From Blastocladiella emersonii ATCC 22665 (taxonomy: Eukaryota; Blastocladiomycota; Blastocladiomycetes; Blastocladiales; Blastocladiaceae): a DNA stretch of 64,000 bases. Within the stretch, counting starts at the first letter, position 1, and each line of letters opens with the position of its first letter. The notes beneath the pieces are model-generated. The model saw only the letters and a list, made by a program, of their open reading frames with translations, ran no database searches and was not told the origin of the DNA. The position numbers were made by a program, and so were the translations under genes. The stretch spans positions 2,356,001 to 2,420,000 of the forward strand of contig JANHCV010000001.1 of NCBI GenBank assembly GCA_025594325.1, written 5' to 3'. Of this stretch, positions 1 to 11,707 are shown piece by piece.

Positions 1-530
1 TCCGAGGCCCATCTTCACTGGGCTTTCCGTTTCTCACGCCGGGCTCGCTCTGGCCGTAATTCTCTCGGCCGACCGCGACGGGCGAGACGCGCGCGCGCGA
101 GTGGAACGGTCGAGTTCACGCTCACGCGTGTCCTCCTGGAACCGCTCCATCACCCATGCATCGGACAACCGCTACATGTTGTTAACTACGCGAGCAGGAC
201 CTCGCGCAATACCCTGACCTGTGGCGCCCCGCTCGGAAACCCGGCCTGCCCCACCCGCGTCGCGTGCCCGGCCTCGGCCCATGACTCGGCGTTCGGGGAA
301 ACCGCGATTTCCTCGGCACATGTATCGAACCTCGCACTCTACCTGTCAACCCTCGGCCACCACACCCTCCCGCGCCATCTAGCGCGTGCACGTGCCCCGT
401 CGAGCACGCTGTCGACCACGTCTCCGCACCGTCCTCGCCACCTCCTCGCGCGCCGCAACCCCGTCGTTCCACCGTCGCGCCGCCGCACCACCCGCTCGAC
501 TGCCCGCTCCCGCTCGCGACCGCGCCCGTC
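1..530. other. Upstream region of the 7TM-RGS gene
   Basis: No gene is recognised here. The stretch is GC-rich, with pyrimidine runs just before the ATG at 531, and probably holds promoter and 5' UTR of the downstream gene. A short GAGACGCG element lies near 83-90. It may also contain the end of a neighbouring gene outside the window, but no conserved protein segment is visible. Confidence 0.4.
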
Positions 531-2091
531 ATGGCGCCGGACTCTCGAAGCGAGCTGCGGGTCCCCTTGCTCATCGCATGGAACGTGCTCGCGCTCGGGT
601 CGCTGCTGGCCTTCACCTACCTCGCCTACGGCCTGCGCGAAGATGTGATCGTGCGGCGCATGCCGCACCTCATGATCGTGTGCAGCGTCGCGCTCATCTT
701 CCTCGTCAACTGCGGGATCCAGACCCTGTTCGCACACCCCGACGCGCCCGCGCTCAACGACAACCTGACCCGGTTTATCGCCATCGCGTTTGGCATCCCG
801 CTCTGGATTGTACGTCGCGGACCCGCCGCCGCCGCCGCGCGTCGTCGCCGGTCGCATACTCATATCCACTCGTCGTGTAGTGCGCCTACCTCCTGCGCGC
901 CTTTGTGCTCCTCGCCGACCACTTTCTGAACGTGCAGCTGCTCCACGAGTCGTCGACCAACGAGTCGTTTGACTGGCGGATCCACCTCAACTGGAGCGAG
1001 CGGCTGTGCGTGCGCATGCACTGGTGGAGCTTCCCCTTCTTCTTCCGCGAGGAGGACATTGTCTCGGGCCGGTGGTACCGCGGCATGGCGATCCCCGTGT
1101 GCATCTTCGCGACACTCGTCTTCTCGGGCCTCGTCCTCGCGCCGCTCGGCCTGCTGTGGGGCGAGTGCTTCACGCCGGCCAAGGGCGGGTTCCCCGCGTG
1201 CATGTGGGACGGCAAGTACTCGAACCTGTACACGATGCCGTTGCTGCTGGTCATGGTCGGGTGGACGCTGTTCATGGCCTTCATCCTCGTCGTCCTCACC
1301 CGCGTCAAGGACCAGCTGTACCTCCGCATGGAGCTGACCGCGCAGTTCCTCCTCGTCATCACCATGTTCGCCGTCGGGTTCGGCATCCAGCTCGCGCCGA
1401 TCAAAGACCCGTCCGTCGACCCGGGCACCGCCACGGTCCTCGCTGTCATCGCGTGCGTCTTCCTCATCGCCATCACGTTCCCCGTCGCGGCGTGGGGCAT
1501 CCAGCGGATACGAACGCTCGTGACGGGCGGCGCGCAGCCCATGCAGCACACGACCGAGTCGTTCCAGCGATTGCTCGCGGTGCGTCTACATCCGACCTTG
1601 CCGCGTGCGTGGCGACGGGCTGACACTCTCGCCCGCGTGTAGGACAAGGAGCTGTTCGCGCAGTTCAAGAAAGTGCTCGCCGAGCACTTCAGTCTCGAGA
1701 ACGGCCTGTTCTGGTACGTCGCCACGGTCGCCCGGGTACTCGTGTGTGCTCCAACTGACGATGCGCGCGCTAATGTAGGGACGACTTTCGGGAAGTCGAA
1801 GTGCTGGTGTCGACGAAAAAGGGCGACGACGGGATCAAGGCCGCGCTCAACAAGCTGTACCTGCTGTACGTGCCGCCGGGGGCGCCGCGCGAGCTCAACC
1901 TGATGAGCAGCACGCGCGAGTCGGTGATCCGCGACTTCAATGGCGGGCGGCTGTCGCTGCGGTCGTTCGAGCCCGTCAAGAAGGAGGTGTTCGACATGAT
2001 GTACTCGCACTCGCTCCCGCAGTTCCTGCAGCAGTACCGCGCAAGGAACGGGAGTCTCGCTGCGGCGCCGACCACGGCGCACCTCGTCTAA
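531..2091 (+). CDS. Seven-transmembrane protein with C-terminal RGS domain
   Basis: Exons 531-809, 881-1579, 1643-1713 and 1779-2091 give a 453-residue protein. Seven hydrophobic segments run from about residue 8 to 310: one near the N terminus, a pair across the first intron, and four more before the cytoplasmic part. Residues about 315-445 look like an RGS domain: a helix with the motif ENGLFW followed by DDFREVE, and the closing helix DMMYSHSLPQFLQ, as in GTPase-activating RGS domains. By family knowledge such fusions act at the plasma membrane and speed GTP hydrolysis by G-alpha subunits; the ligand, if any, is unknown. The donors read GTACG or GTGCG. The ATG at 531 is chosen because transmembrane segment 1 follows directly. 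The RGS core is split by two introns. Confidence 0.85.
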
Positions 2092-2945
2092 ACCTTCTTC
2101 CCGTCTTCCATTTTGTCCACGCCCTCCCCCTACCCTGCCTTTCTCCCGTCTCTCTGCGTCCAGTATCTGTATCATAACTCCTTGTTTCCATGAATCGCTG
2201 GCAGCGGCAAGAGCAGGAGTGAGCGGACCCTGCGAGCGACTGTGGGACAAAAGTCGGAGCGCCCTGTGCATTGCGCCACTCCACTTGGGTCACCTGATGC
2301 GAAAACGCCACACCCTCGAGCCTGCCGTTACGTCGGCCGATCGCCGCTTGAAGCGCTACCCCTCCGTACCACACGCAAGAGTCAGTACCTCACATGTAAC
2401 AAACGACGCAAACCGAGCGAGCGAGCGAACACCGCCGTCGCAGCGCATTTCCCGGCGGCCACGACGCCCGCGGTGACCGATCGCCCTGACGCCGCCACGC
2501 ACCAAACCGCCGTCGCCACGCCCGACCATCCACCCGCCAACGCCGCTACGCCGCTCGAACACCCCGCATTTTCGACGTTCCGTTCGCCGTAACGTCGAGG
2601 GCTGCATCAAAGACCCCTGCAGAAACTCTGCGCGTCCGTTTCGCTGCGGCGAGGTCGGCGGAATGGCCTCGGGGTGTCCTGGCGGACGCGGCACCGTGGC
2701 GGAGGTGGAGACTGTCGTTTCGCTGTCGGCGTGACGGAGGTGTCGTCCGTGTGCTGGTCGTCGCGGCGGTATCGTTGTCGTGGTCCTGCTCGAATTGCTC
2801 AATTTTGGTCACCGGGGAACTCTGCGCGGCCGGTCTGCTCGTTTGCCCGCTCGCTCGCCCGCTTTGCGTCTTGATCCCGCTGCAGAACGTGTCGCTGACT
2901 TGACGCCGATCCCGCCCTCGCAGACTTGTGTAACGAACCTCCAAA
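2092..2945. other. Intergenic spacer and promoter of the eL29 gene
   Basis: About 850 bases between the RGS gene and the eL29 gene, with no convincing coding segment. A strong ribosomal-protein promoter and perhaps a 5' UTR are expected in the right half. No element could be assigned with confidence. Confidence 0.4.
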
Positions 2946-3201
2946 ATGGCCAAGTCGAAGAACCACACCAACCACAACCAGAACAAGAAGGCCCACCGCA
3001 ACGGTATCAAGAAGGTCAAGACCCACTCGCACCGTTCGTCCAAGGGTGTCGACCCCAAGTTCCTCCGCAACCAGCGTTTCGCTAAGCGCGGTACCCTCGT
3101 ACGTTTGGCTGCTGTCGCTGCGATGCTGGGACAGGACGCGACGCTGACCTGTTCTCGTTGTCCGCCGCTGCTAGGCCGCCAACAAGGCCAAGAAGGAGTA
3201 A
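2946..3201 (+). CDS. RPL29: 60S ribosomal protein eL29
   Basis: Exons 2946-3098 and 3175-3201 encode 59 residues, the usual length for fungal eL29. The N terminus [12 protein letters not shown] and the basic segment with AHRNGIKK and [11 protein letters not shown] are diagnostic of the family. The protein is a component of the large ribosomal subunit and is very rich in Lys, Arg, His and Asn. The single 76-nt intron (GTACGT...CTAG) lies late in the gene, and the last exon adds only eight residues, ending AKKE. The neighbouring + strand gene is also a translation factor (eIF1A), but about 480 bases separate them and each probably has its own promoter. Confidence 0.95.
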
Positions 3202-3684
3202 GGTCGTCCGCGACAAGGCTCTGGTCTGCCAGGTTGTCTTCTGATTTGCCTGAATGGAACGATTCTGTTGACCTGGCCCCTCATCAATCCTTGCTGCTGT
3301 CCGACGCGTGTTTGCAGTCCCCCCACGGGACCACGGTCGTGGCCATGGCCGCGGTGACCCCGCTGCTCGAGACGCTGGCGCCGTCGAGATCACTACTGCA
3401 GTGCACTCCGCGCGCTTCAACGTCGCGCGACTTTGAACTGGACCATGTCGAACTTTAAACTGTACCATAAACCACCTCATTCTGCTAAAAATTAAAGCTG
3501 GACAGCGCGGCAACGGTCCACGTGCCGTGTGTGAGTTGAGTCGCACGCAGCCGAGCGACCGTCGTGCGCCGGGTCGGCGGGTGGCTGGGCGGCGCGGTGC
3601 TGAGCAAGGCCTCGCCGCCGCGAAGGGGTTCCCTTGCGAACGCGCAGTTTTTTCAACGTAACACTTGACGCATTCCCCAGCACG
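3202..3684. other. Spacer between eL29 and eIF1A genes
   Basis: About 480 bases holding the eL29 3' UTR and the eIF1A promoter and 5' UTR. Nothing else is recognised. An in-frame GTG at 3634 precedes the eIF1A ATG, but the conserved protein begins at 3685. Confidence 0.4.
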
Positions 3685-4243
3685 ATGCCCAAGAACAAGG
3701 GAAAGGGTGGCAAGACTCGCCGGAGGGGAAAGAACGAGGGCGACGGCGTCAAGCGTGAGCTCGTCTTCAAGGAGGACGGCCAGGGTACGGCTCGCTTCGC
3801 ACAACGTCGCTCGTGCCTCGACCTACGACTGATCCCGTCTCCGCCCTGCCGCACCCGTCTAGAGTACGCCCAGGTCCTCAAGATGCTCGGCAACGGCCGC
3901 CTCGAGGCGCAGTGCTTTGACGGCATCAAGCGCCTCGGCACGATCCGCGGCAAGATGCGCAAGAAGGTGTGGATCAACGTCGGCGACATTGTCCTGATCG
4001 GCCTGCGCGAGTTCCAGGACGAGAAGTGCGACGTGATCCTCAAGTACTCGGCCGACGAGGCCCGCAACCTCAAGGCGTACGGCGAGCTCCCCGACACGGC
4101 CAAGATCAACGAGACGGACGGGCCCGAGGAGGGCGACGATATCGACTTCGAGTTCGACGTCGACGAGGTACGGTGTTCGCGGCGTGGCTCGGTTGCGGGG
4201 ACCCGGACTAACTTGCACTCCTCCTCGTCACTTCTAGATCTAA
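3685..4243 (+). CDS. TIF11: Translation initiation factor eIF1A
   Basis: Exons 3685-3784, 3863-4167 and 4238-4243 give 136 residues. The N terminus [16 protein letters not shown], the OB-fold core with EDGQEYAQV and [14 protein letters not shown], and the acidic tail are typical of eIF1A, which promotes scanning and start-codon selection on the 40S subunit. The third coding exon is only ATC TAA: it supplies one isoleucine and the stop. With it the protein ends in an acidic DE-I tail like the conserved terminal DDI of the family. Without splicing the frame would run on into unrelated sequence. The start at 3685 is fixed by the conserved N terminus. The gene converges on the MSC2-type transporter at 4466. 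Confidence 0.95.
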
Positions 4244-4465
4244 ATCGACCTCTTCTCTCGCTCCAGCGCGCGCACCGCGTCGCGGCCGAGTCGGCAACGA
4301 CTTGTCCGTCGCGCGGGTGCCCCGGTTGTTGTCACCGTTTTGTAATAGGGATACATGTTCCAACACAGACGGACCCCCCTCTCGCCTCTCTGGTGCCTCG
4401 CCGTACGCTCGGGGTCAAAAATGATCAGCTATGTATTGAGATGTATGGTGCGCCCCTCGACCCGA

Positions 4466-6865
4466 CTAGTGCGCGTGCGGGTGCGCATGGGAATGCGAGT
4501 GACTGTGGCCATGGTCGTGGCCGTGCGAGCAGCTGCCGTGGTCGTGGTGGTGGTGATGATGATGACCATGGCCATGGCCATGGCCGTGACCATGATCGTG
4601 CGCGTGGTGGTGATGGTGGTGATCGTGCCCTGCCGCTGCTCCGACAGGCACGAACCCGGCCGCCGCCGCGACGGCCGCGGGCGCCGCGTACGCCAGCTGC
4701 TGCTGGGGCGCGTACGCTCCCACGGCGCCGGTCGGGTACACAAACTCGATGGTGACCTTGTTGATCCCGCGGGCAGCGAGCGCGCCGCGCGCCGCGTCGA
4801 GGTACATCTGCTCGTCGACGTTGGGCGGTGGTGGTGCGGCGAGGGAGATGCGGAAGGCGGCGTGGATATCGCTTCCGCCGTCGTTGCTCCAGATGCGGTG
4901 GTCGATGTGGGTGGCGTTGCCCGCGAGGGCGCGGCGCAGGTCGTCGTGGATGCCGGGCAGCGCGTTGGCGAACCGGCGTGGGACCGTGTTCATGAGGACC
5001 GACAACGAGTAGGAGAGGAGCGGGATGGTCGATGCGAAGATGAGGATGGCGATGAGCAGCGACGCGAGCGGGTCGAACCCGGTCCACCCGAACTGGTAGA
5101 TGAGCAGCGTCGAGATGATCACGCCCACGGACCCGAGCGCGTCGGCGAGGATGTGCAGGAACACGCCCTGCATGTTGGCGTTGTCGTGGTGGTGGTCGCA
5201 CCCGCCGCCATCGCCGCCGCCATGGCCGTGGTGGTGGTGGTCGTGGAACGAGAAGAGACCGACCATGTTGACGGCGAACCCGACCGTGGCCACGATCAGC
5301 AGCCGCTCCGTGTTCATCTCGGGCGGGTGGATGACGCGCTCGATGCCCTCGATCAGAATGTACAGCGAGATGAACACGAGGAAGATGCCGTTGCCGAACC
5401 CGGACAGCGTCTCGACGCGGTTGTACCCGAAGGTGAAGGTGGAGCTGGCGCCCCACTTGGCCATGAGGGCGGCAAACAGGCCGACGGCGAGCGCGATGCA
5501 GTCAAAGAACATGTGGATCGCGTCCGAGATGAGCCCGAGCGAGTTGGTCCACACCCCGTAGGCCAGCTGCACGAACATGTAGCTGAGGTTGATGCACAGG
5601 AAGATGAAGATGGACCGCGAGTCCTTGCTCTCCCAGATGGGCTTCACGTAGTTGCGCCAGTACACGCCGAGCCCGTGGCGCTGCGCGCCGCCGCCGCCGC
5701 CGGGCCCCATGGCGAGCGCGCCGCCGAGCAGCGACGAGGTGCCCGCGAGCCCAGCCCCGCCGCCCGCGGGCGCCCACGCGGCGGCGAGGACGTGCGGGGC
5801 GCTCTTGGTCAGCGAGTCGATGGCCGAGTAGAAAAGCACGGCGCCGGCGATCTCGAACAGGGTCGGGAAGCGGTGGAAGGCGGCGAGCCCCGCGGCGCAC
5901 GCGACGGCGGTGCGCCACCCGTGGGTCGCGATGCGCTGCAGCGGGGCGCCCTGGACCATGGCCGAGTGGTTGCCGAGCGCGTCGAGCGCGACGAGGGTGG
6001 TGCCGAGGAGCACCATCCACAGGGTCAGGTGGGCGAGCGTGTGCGACTCGAGCGCGGTGCTCGAGTGGCCGAACAGCGCGTAGGGGACGACCGACATGGC
6101 GCACGCGAGCGGCGTCGAGGCGGCGAACAGCGACAGGTTGTCGTGCGAGGCGGCGTCGTTGCCCGCGACGAGCGTCTGCTTGACGCGCGCCTGCAGGATC
6201 GCGGTGACGATGGCGCACCCAATGAAGGTCCACGCGGCCGCGGTGAAGGAGACCTCGGCGGAGGTGAAGCCGAAGTCGTTGGCGAACTCGAGCGCGACGG
6301 CGCCCAGCAGCGCGAGCGTGCCGAGGTGCTTGGCGCGCGTCTGGTCGCTGCGGCCCTTGGTCTCGGCGAGCACGGTCGGCAGCCAGAGGCCGACGTACTC
6401 GGTGAACATGAGCACGCTACACGATGTGTGAGATGGGATCGAGGGCGTGTACGGCGAGTGGGGGAAGCACGCACCGCAGGACCGAGGCATGCTTGGTGGC
6501 CTCGAGCGTGAACCACAGGCGCAGCCAGGAGAAGAAGGCGAAGGTGAGCAGCTTGGGCCACTGCTGGCGCGAGACGCGGGTCCACGGGAAGCGGGCGACG
6601 GCGGCGGCGATGAGCGAGGCGACGGTCAGGGCCCAGAAGACGAGCCCCGCGACCGAGAACGAGTACTCGCGGATCAGGTCCTGCGCCGTGACGAGGCCCA
6701 GCACCTTGGCGGCCTTGGCGACGTGCAGCCACACCAGGGACGGATTCCTTGGCAGCTTGCGCGATGACCTGCGGGGCGATGGCCGTAGCGGCAGGGGCGG
6801 TCAGGGCGCTGCGGGTCGCTCGGCGGGGCGTTGATTGCATGACATGGTAGGGACCTGTGATTCAT
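4466..6865 (-). CDS. MSC2: MSC2/ZnT5-type zinc transporter (cation diffusion facilitator)
   Basis: Exons, read on the minus strand: 6865-6855, 6768-6475 and 6416-4466, giving 751 residues. The N-terminal half has many hydrophobic segments, as in Msc2/ZnT5, which carry extra helices before the CDF core. The core has the metal-site helices [11 protein letters not shown] and [11 protein letters not shown], plus a His-rich loop of alternating H, G and D near 5170-5250. By family knowledge these proteins load zinc into the early secretory pathway. The C terminus is an extreme His tail (4466-4640). The first coding exon of 11 nt (ATG AAT CAC AG) is inferred: it has a good start context, keeps the frame across an 86-nt intron, and avoids a stop just upstream of the conserved reading frame. 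Its donor is GTCCCT, unlike most in the window, so the 5' end is less certain than the rest. Confidence 0.85.
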
Positions 6866-7283
6866 GGTGGCGTTGGGCGAGAGCGTTGAAGAGGAGGGAG
6901 AGAGGGGGGATTCGGCAAAAGAGCGACTGCAGATCCCGGCCCAAAACGTGTCGCGCGACTCGGGGCGGTGTGGCGCGCGACGCTGCACGCAACGTGAGCG
7001 CGCTGAAAGCCGAAATCCGGGCGGATCCCGCATCAGCTGAGCGCACGCGGCGTTTCCGACGCGTGGTGAGACGCGTTGCGCCGAGTCTCCAATGTCTCCA
7101 CGCTCGCCCGCGCCCGTGCAACGCCGCGATTCTCTGCAACGCTGTGTGTGGGACAGCCCCTCGCCCTCTCGCACAACACCTTGACTGAATGAAACTTGAT
7201 GGATTTGCTCGCGACTTGACTCCACACCACCGACTGCCTGAACCGCGCCACCCTTGCGCCACTCCGCACATCCACCACGCACC
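6866..7283. promoter_or_regulatory. Divergent promoter region, MSC2-type gene and DENN gene
   Basis: A 418-base spacer between two divergent genes. It contains GAGACGCGTTGCGCCGA at 7068-7084, an identical copy of which lies in another divergent spacer at 16120-16136. No coding segment is convincing here. Confidence 0.45.
7068..7084 (+). promoter_or_regulatory. 17-nt shared promoter motif, copy 1
   Basis: GAGACGCGTTGCGCCGA, identical to 16120-16136 and sharing its first 13 bases with 40641-40653. The core ACGCGT equals the MCB element bound by MBF in yeasts. That link is an inference. Confidence 0.4.
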
Positions 7284-10200
7284 ATGGCCGCCGCGCCCGA
7301 CGCCGCCGCCTCCGGTGGGCCGCCGCGCCTGCGGCTCGTCGAGCAGTTCGTCCAGATCGGCTTCCCGCGCGACGGCGCCAGCCTCGTCCGCCTGCGCGTC
7401 CCGCCGCGGTGGACCGCCGAGGAGATGCGGATCCGCGTCCTCAACGCCGACCCGGGACCCGACTCGGGCGCCACCGCATGGTCCAACCTGCCCACGTCGC
7501 CCGAACCCGACGGCGCCCCAAGCCAGGCCACGCTGCGCGGGCACTTGCGCGCCGAGTCGTCGGCTACGACGTCGGCTGGACCGGGCATGACCGAGGGGCC
7601 CGTCACGGAGGCCGTCGTCACGCCGGCTGCTGCCGCGCCGCTCCTCATCACCCCGGACGCAGCCGAGCCGCCACTCGTCGCAGGAGACGACGCTGCGGGC
7701 ACAATTCGCGCGCGCCGGCCGTCGTCGGGGCTCGCACCGGTCGAGGTCGCCGCGTGCGTCCCGCTGCCGCCATCGCCGGCTCCCTCGGTGCTTCCCGGGC
7801 CTCCGACCACCGTGCAGGACCCGCCACCGGCTGAGGTCGCCCCGGCCGCGACCGAGCCTTCGGTGGCCGGCACGATTACCGGCCCTGAGCCAGCGAAACC
7901 ACAACCAGACGATGCCGCCGCACCACCGCCACCACGGACTGCTGAACCGACGGCCACGCAAGCTGCTGCTGAGCCACCCGCGGCGCAGGATGCGGCACCG
8001 ACCTCCCCTTCCGCACCGGCACCATCGTCCCCCTCCCTCCCCGAACCGTCCGCGCGAGCCGTCAACAAGAAGACGCCGCACCCCGTCGAGTACTCGTACC
8101 TGGCCTCGATCGTCGACAGCTACCCGGCGCTCTCTACCGAGCAGCTGCAGAACGACTACCTCCAGCACCTCCCGCTCTTTGCCTTCCCCGACCACATGCG
8201 CATCGTTGAGAGCCCCGGCGCGCCGCCGCCGACGACCAACCACTCGTTCGTACGTTACCCTCCGCGCCCCCGCTCGACACAAACGAACTGACCCTGGGGC
8301 GCGTTTAGGTCATCACGAAAGAGGACGGGACCAAGCTGCACTGCGTCGCGCTGACCTTCTGGGAGAAGCCGACGGGCCAGCTGGCGCTTGCGCTCAAGTA
8401 CCACTGCCGCGCCTGGTACGTCAAGAACATCAACGAGAGCGACCTCGAGTACCTGCACCACGTGCGCAAGCAGATCCAGGAGCAAAGGTCGCTGCTCGCG
8501 CACGGCGGCCTCGACCCGGACGAGCAGCACATAGTCGAGGACAAGCTGCGGTTGTTCACGGACCTCATGGCGCCCTTCACCACCAACGCGTGCGTCGACG
8601 TCGACGCCCTGTACGTGCCGCGCGCCCTGTGCCTGCTCTCGCCGTGGCCCGTCTACGACCTCATGGAGGACTACCTCAAGTGCGTCTTCTGGGGTATCTC
8701 CAACAACAACGGGTCGGCGCTCTCGCTCGACGCGTGCCTCATCAACCTCATCCACGAGGTCCCGATCCCGCCGCCCGGGAGAAAGGAGATTGCCATTCGC
8801 GCGCACTCGCACGACCTCTACTTTGCGCGGCCGGCCGTCAACGAGATCACGGCCATGAAGAATGTACGCTCGCTCGTGGGTTGTGGTCGTGATCGAGCCT
8901 GTGATGCTGACCTTTGCTCGTGTAGATCTCGTTCTACCCGCTGTTTCGCGCGCTGACTGTTGAGCAGGTCGTGTACCTTGTCGAATGGTACGACCCATGA
9001 CCGCAATCGGATAGACTGAGGCTGACGCACTCGCACCATGTAGCATGCTCAACGAGAAGCGGCTGCTGTTCGTGTCCAAGCACCTCGGCATGCTCAACTC
9101 GACCATCCAGGCCCTGATCCTATTCATGTTCCCGTTCGGCTGGTTCCATGTCGTGATTCCAGTCCTTCCCGTCAAGTACGCTTCGCAACCCTCACCCCGC
9201 CCTCCCGCCACTCACTCCCCACCGCCCGCCGTAGCCTACTCTCGTACATCGAGGCGCCCGTCCCGTACCTGATCGGGATCCACGCAGCGCACCTGTCGTG
9301 CCTCGAGACCCCGCTCGACGACATGGTGGTGGTGCACCTGGACGAGGGCACCGTGACCAGCACGCTCAAGGCCGCGCCCGTCCCGCTCCCGCCGCGCCGC
9401 CGCGGCAAGCTCCTCGCGCGCCTGCGCAGCAGCTGCCAGCTGTACGCGGCGGGCCCGCCGCTCCAGGTCGCCGAGAGCTTCCCGCTCGGCAAGCTGTGCT
9501 GCCGCACCACGGTCCCGACGGCCGCGGTCCCGCCGCACCAGCGCGGCCAGTTCTCGGCTGACCCGGACCTCGTGTCGCCCATCTCGCCCGGCGGCCACCA
9601 CCACGGAGCGGGCGGCGGTGGGACGCCGGGGAACGCGTCGCCCGCGTCGATCCAGTCGACGCCGTCGCTGTTCGGGCGCAATGGGTCAACCTTCTCGCTC
9701 GGCGACCGCTCTGGTGCGCCGCCGTCGCCCTCGGTGCACACGTTCGCGTCGACGACAACGACCGCCAACAACAACAACAGCCCGTCCTCGGCCTCGTCAC
9801 GCCTCGCGATGCTCCTGCGCCGCACGAGCCAGCCGCAGGCGCTCTCCCCGGCCGCCGTCGCCCCGCGGTCCGCGTCGTCCATCAAGTCGCCGTCGCTCGC
9901 GGACATGACGGCCACGACGTCGGCCGCGTCCAGCGTCATGGGCCAGCCGCTCCGCACGGCCTCGGGGTCGCCGCTCACGGGGATCCCGTCGCCCGGCGGC
10001 GGCGCGGCGTCGTCCAAGAAGATCATCGAGGGCCACGTCCTATCCGAGGTCCCGGCCACCGGCGCCCCGACGGCGGGGCTCCGGCGCGGCTCGTCGCCGC
10101 TGTCCCCCGGCCACGCGGCGGGCGCGTGCGACCAGTGCGGCAGCAGCGGGAGCGACGCTGCGGACGCGCGCCCCGTGTGGCGGTGCGAGGGGTGTGGGAT

Positions 10201-11530
10201 GTGCGTGCACGCGGGCGAGTGTTCAGCGCGGGTCCTGGTGTGGTGTCCCGCGGCGCTCGACGAGGCACGGATCCGGCGCGCGTGGCTCAAGTGCTGGGTG
10301 TCGCTGATGCGCGGGTACCGCGGGTACCTGATCGGCGGCGCGGCGCACGACGAGGCCAAGGCGAAGCAGCGGTGGCTCGCGGACGGGTGCGACGCGGACG
10401 CCCGGTGGTTCATGACGGCGTTCGCCGAGACGCAGGCGTTTGCGCAGTTTGTCCAGGACCGGTCGGCGTCGCCCTCCGACGCGTCGTCCTCGAGCGACGC
10501 GGACGCCGAGATCATCTTCTTCGACGAGGCCATCAAGGCGAAGCGCGGGAAACTCGCGTCGTTCACGCGCCCGTCGAGCGACGCCGCGGCCTTCTTCCGC
10601 GACACGGCCTTCGCCGTGGCCACGGTGCACCGGTGCGTGCTGCCCGTCGCGGGCGACCGCGCCATAGTCCACACCACGTTCCCGTACACGGACCCGGCGG
10701 CCGCCAACCACTTGCTCCCGCCGCGCCCGCTCGACCCGCTCATCACGCCGCAGGAGGAGCTCATGCTGTCGCTGTACACGGCCAAGATGATCCGGCAGGC
10801 GGCTGCGAAGCGGGCCACGGCGGCCACGGCAACAACGGCCGCGACCGGCGCGGGCGGGTCCAGCAGCGCGCTCGTCTCCGCGGCGGGCGGCCGGTGGAAC
10901 CCGAACGAGTGGTTCAAGCGGACGTCCGTATCCCTCGCGCTGAAGCCGGGCGGGCCCGCGACCCCGACCTCGTCGCTCCCGTCGCTCCTCGTGTCTCCGC
11001 AGAGCCGCTCCGCCTCGCTCGTCCCCGGCACGGCGGCCGCCGCCGCGTCGTCCATCGACGCACACTTATCCGCGGCATGGGAAACCCTGAAAGACCCCGG
11101 CTTCAGCTCGCCGCTCCGCTCGCGCGCCGAGTACGCCGCGCGGCACGCCGCCCTCGCACGGATCGCGGACACGCTGCACGGTCTGGTGGCCGCGACCGCC
11201 GACGAGCGCGACGTGGACGACGTGGTGCGAATCGCGGCGCACGTGGACCGGCGGCTGGCGGCGCTCGAGGCCGAGTTTCGGTCCGTGTTCGTCGACGCGG
11301 CGGTGCTCGACGATGTCGCGAAGCGGCCGCCGCCGCAGCTGTCGCTGCACGACCTGCCGTCGCTCGAGCTCGGGTTTGGGGAGGGCGAAGGGATGCTCGA
11401 GGCGGTCGTGGGCGGTAGTGGTGGTGGGGCGGCGACGGGCCCGTGGGCGTCCCGCACGTCGTCGTCGTCGGCGGTCACGGTTTCGGGCAAGGCCGCGGCG
11501 CGGGTCCCGGTCGGGACGCAGCTTGTGTGA
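7284..11530 (+). CDS. DENN-domain protein with C1-like zinc finger
   Basis: Exons 7284-8249, 8309-8863, 8926-8987, 9044-9175 and 9235-11530 give 1336 residues. A uDENN-like start (RLVEQFVQIGFPRD, about residue 18) is separated by a long Pro/Ala-rich insert from VEYSYLASIVDSYPAL (about 267). The central DENN region follows: a strand with LHCVALTFWE after the first intron, then LFVSKHLGMLNSTIQAL and YIEAPVPYLIGIH. DENN proteins are usually guanine-nucleotide exchange factors for Rab GTPases. A downstream Ser-rich stretch leads to a Cys/His cluster at about residues 870-909 spaced C-X2-C-X15-C-X2-C-X4-H-X3-C-X7-C, close to a C1 finger. A helical segment with MRGYRGYLIGG follows, then a disordered tail. 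All four introns are short with GTACG donors. Confidence 0.85.
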
Positions 11531-11707
11531 CGATGGGACGCGTGTTTGTATACCGTAATTCTACTCAGGACTTTCTTCCTCACGAGAGATGCAGACGAGC
11601 GAGTTGAAACAAGCAGCAGCAGCACATGTTGGTGGGGGGTGGGGGGGATCAGAGACAAGACGAGAGGCGAAGCGCGAGCAACGCTAGGGGAGGAAGGAAA
11701 AAGGGAT

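Noticed and set aside
4355-6511. 718-codon open frame on the plus strand
   Set aside because: It lies antisense to the MSC2-type gene; its translation is low-complexity (Val, Arg, Glu, Asp) and only reflects GC-biased codons of the real gene.
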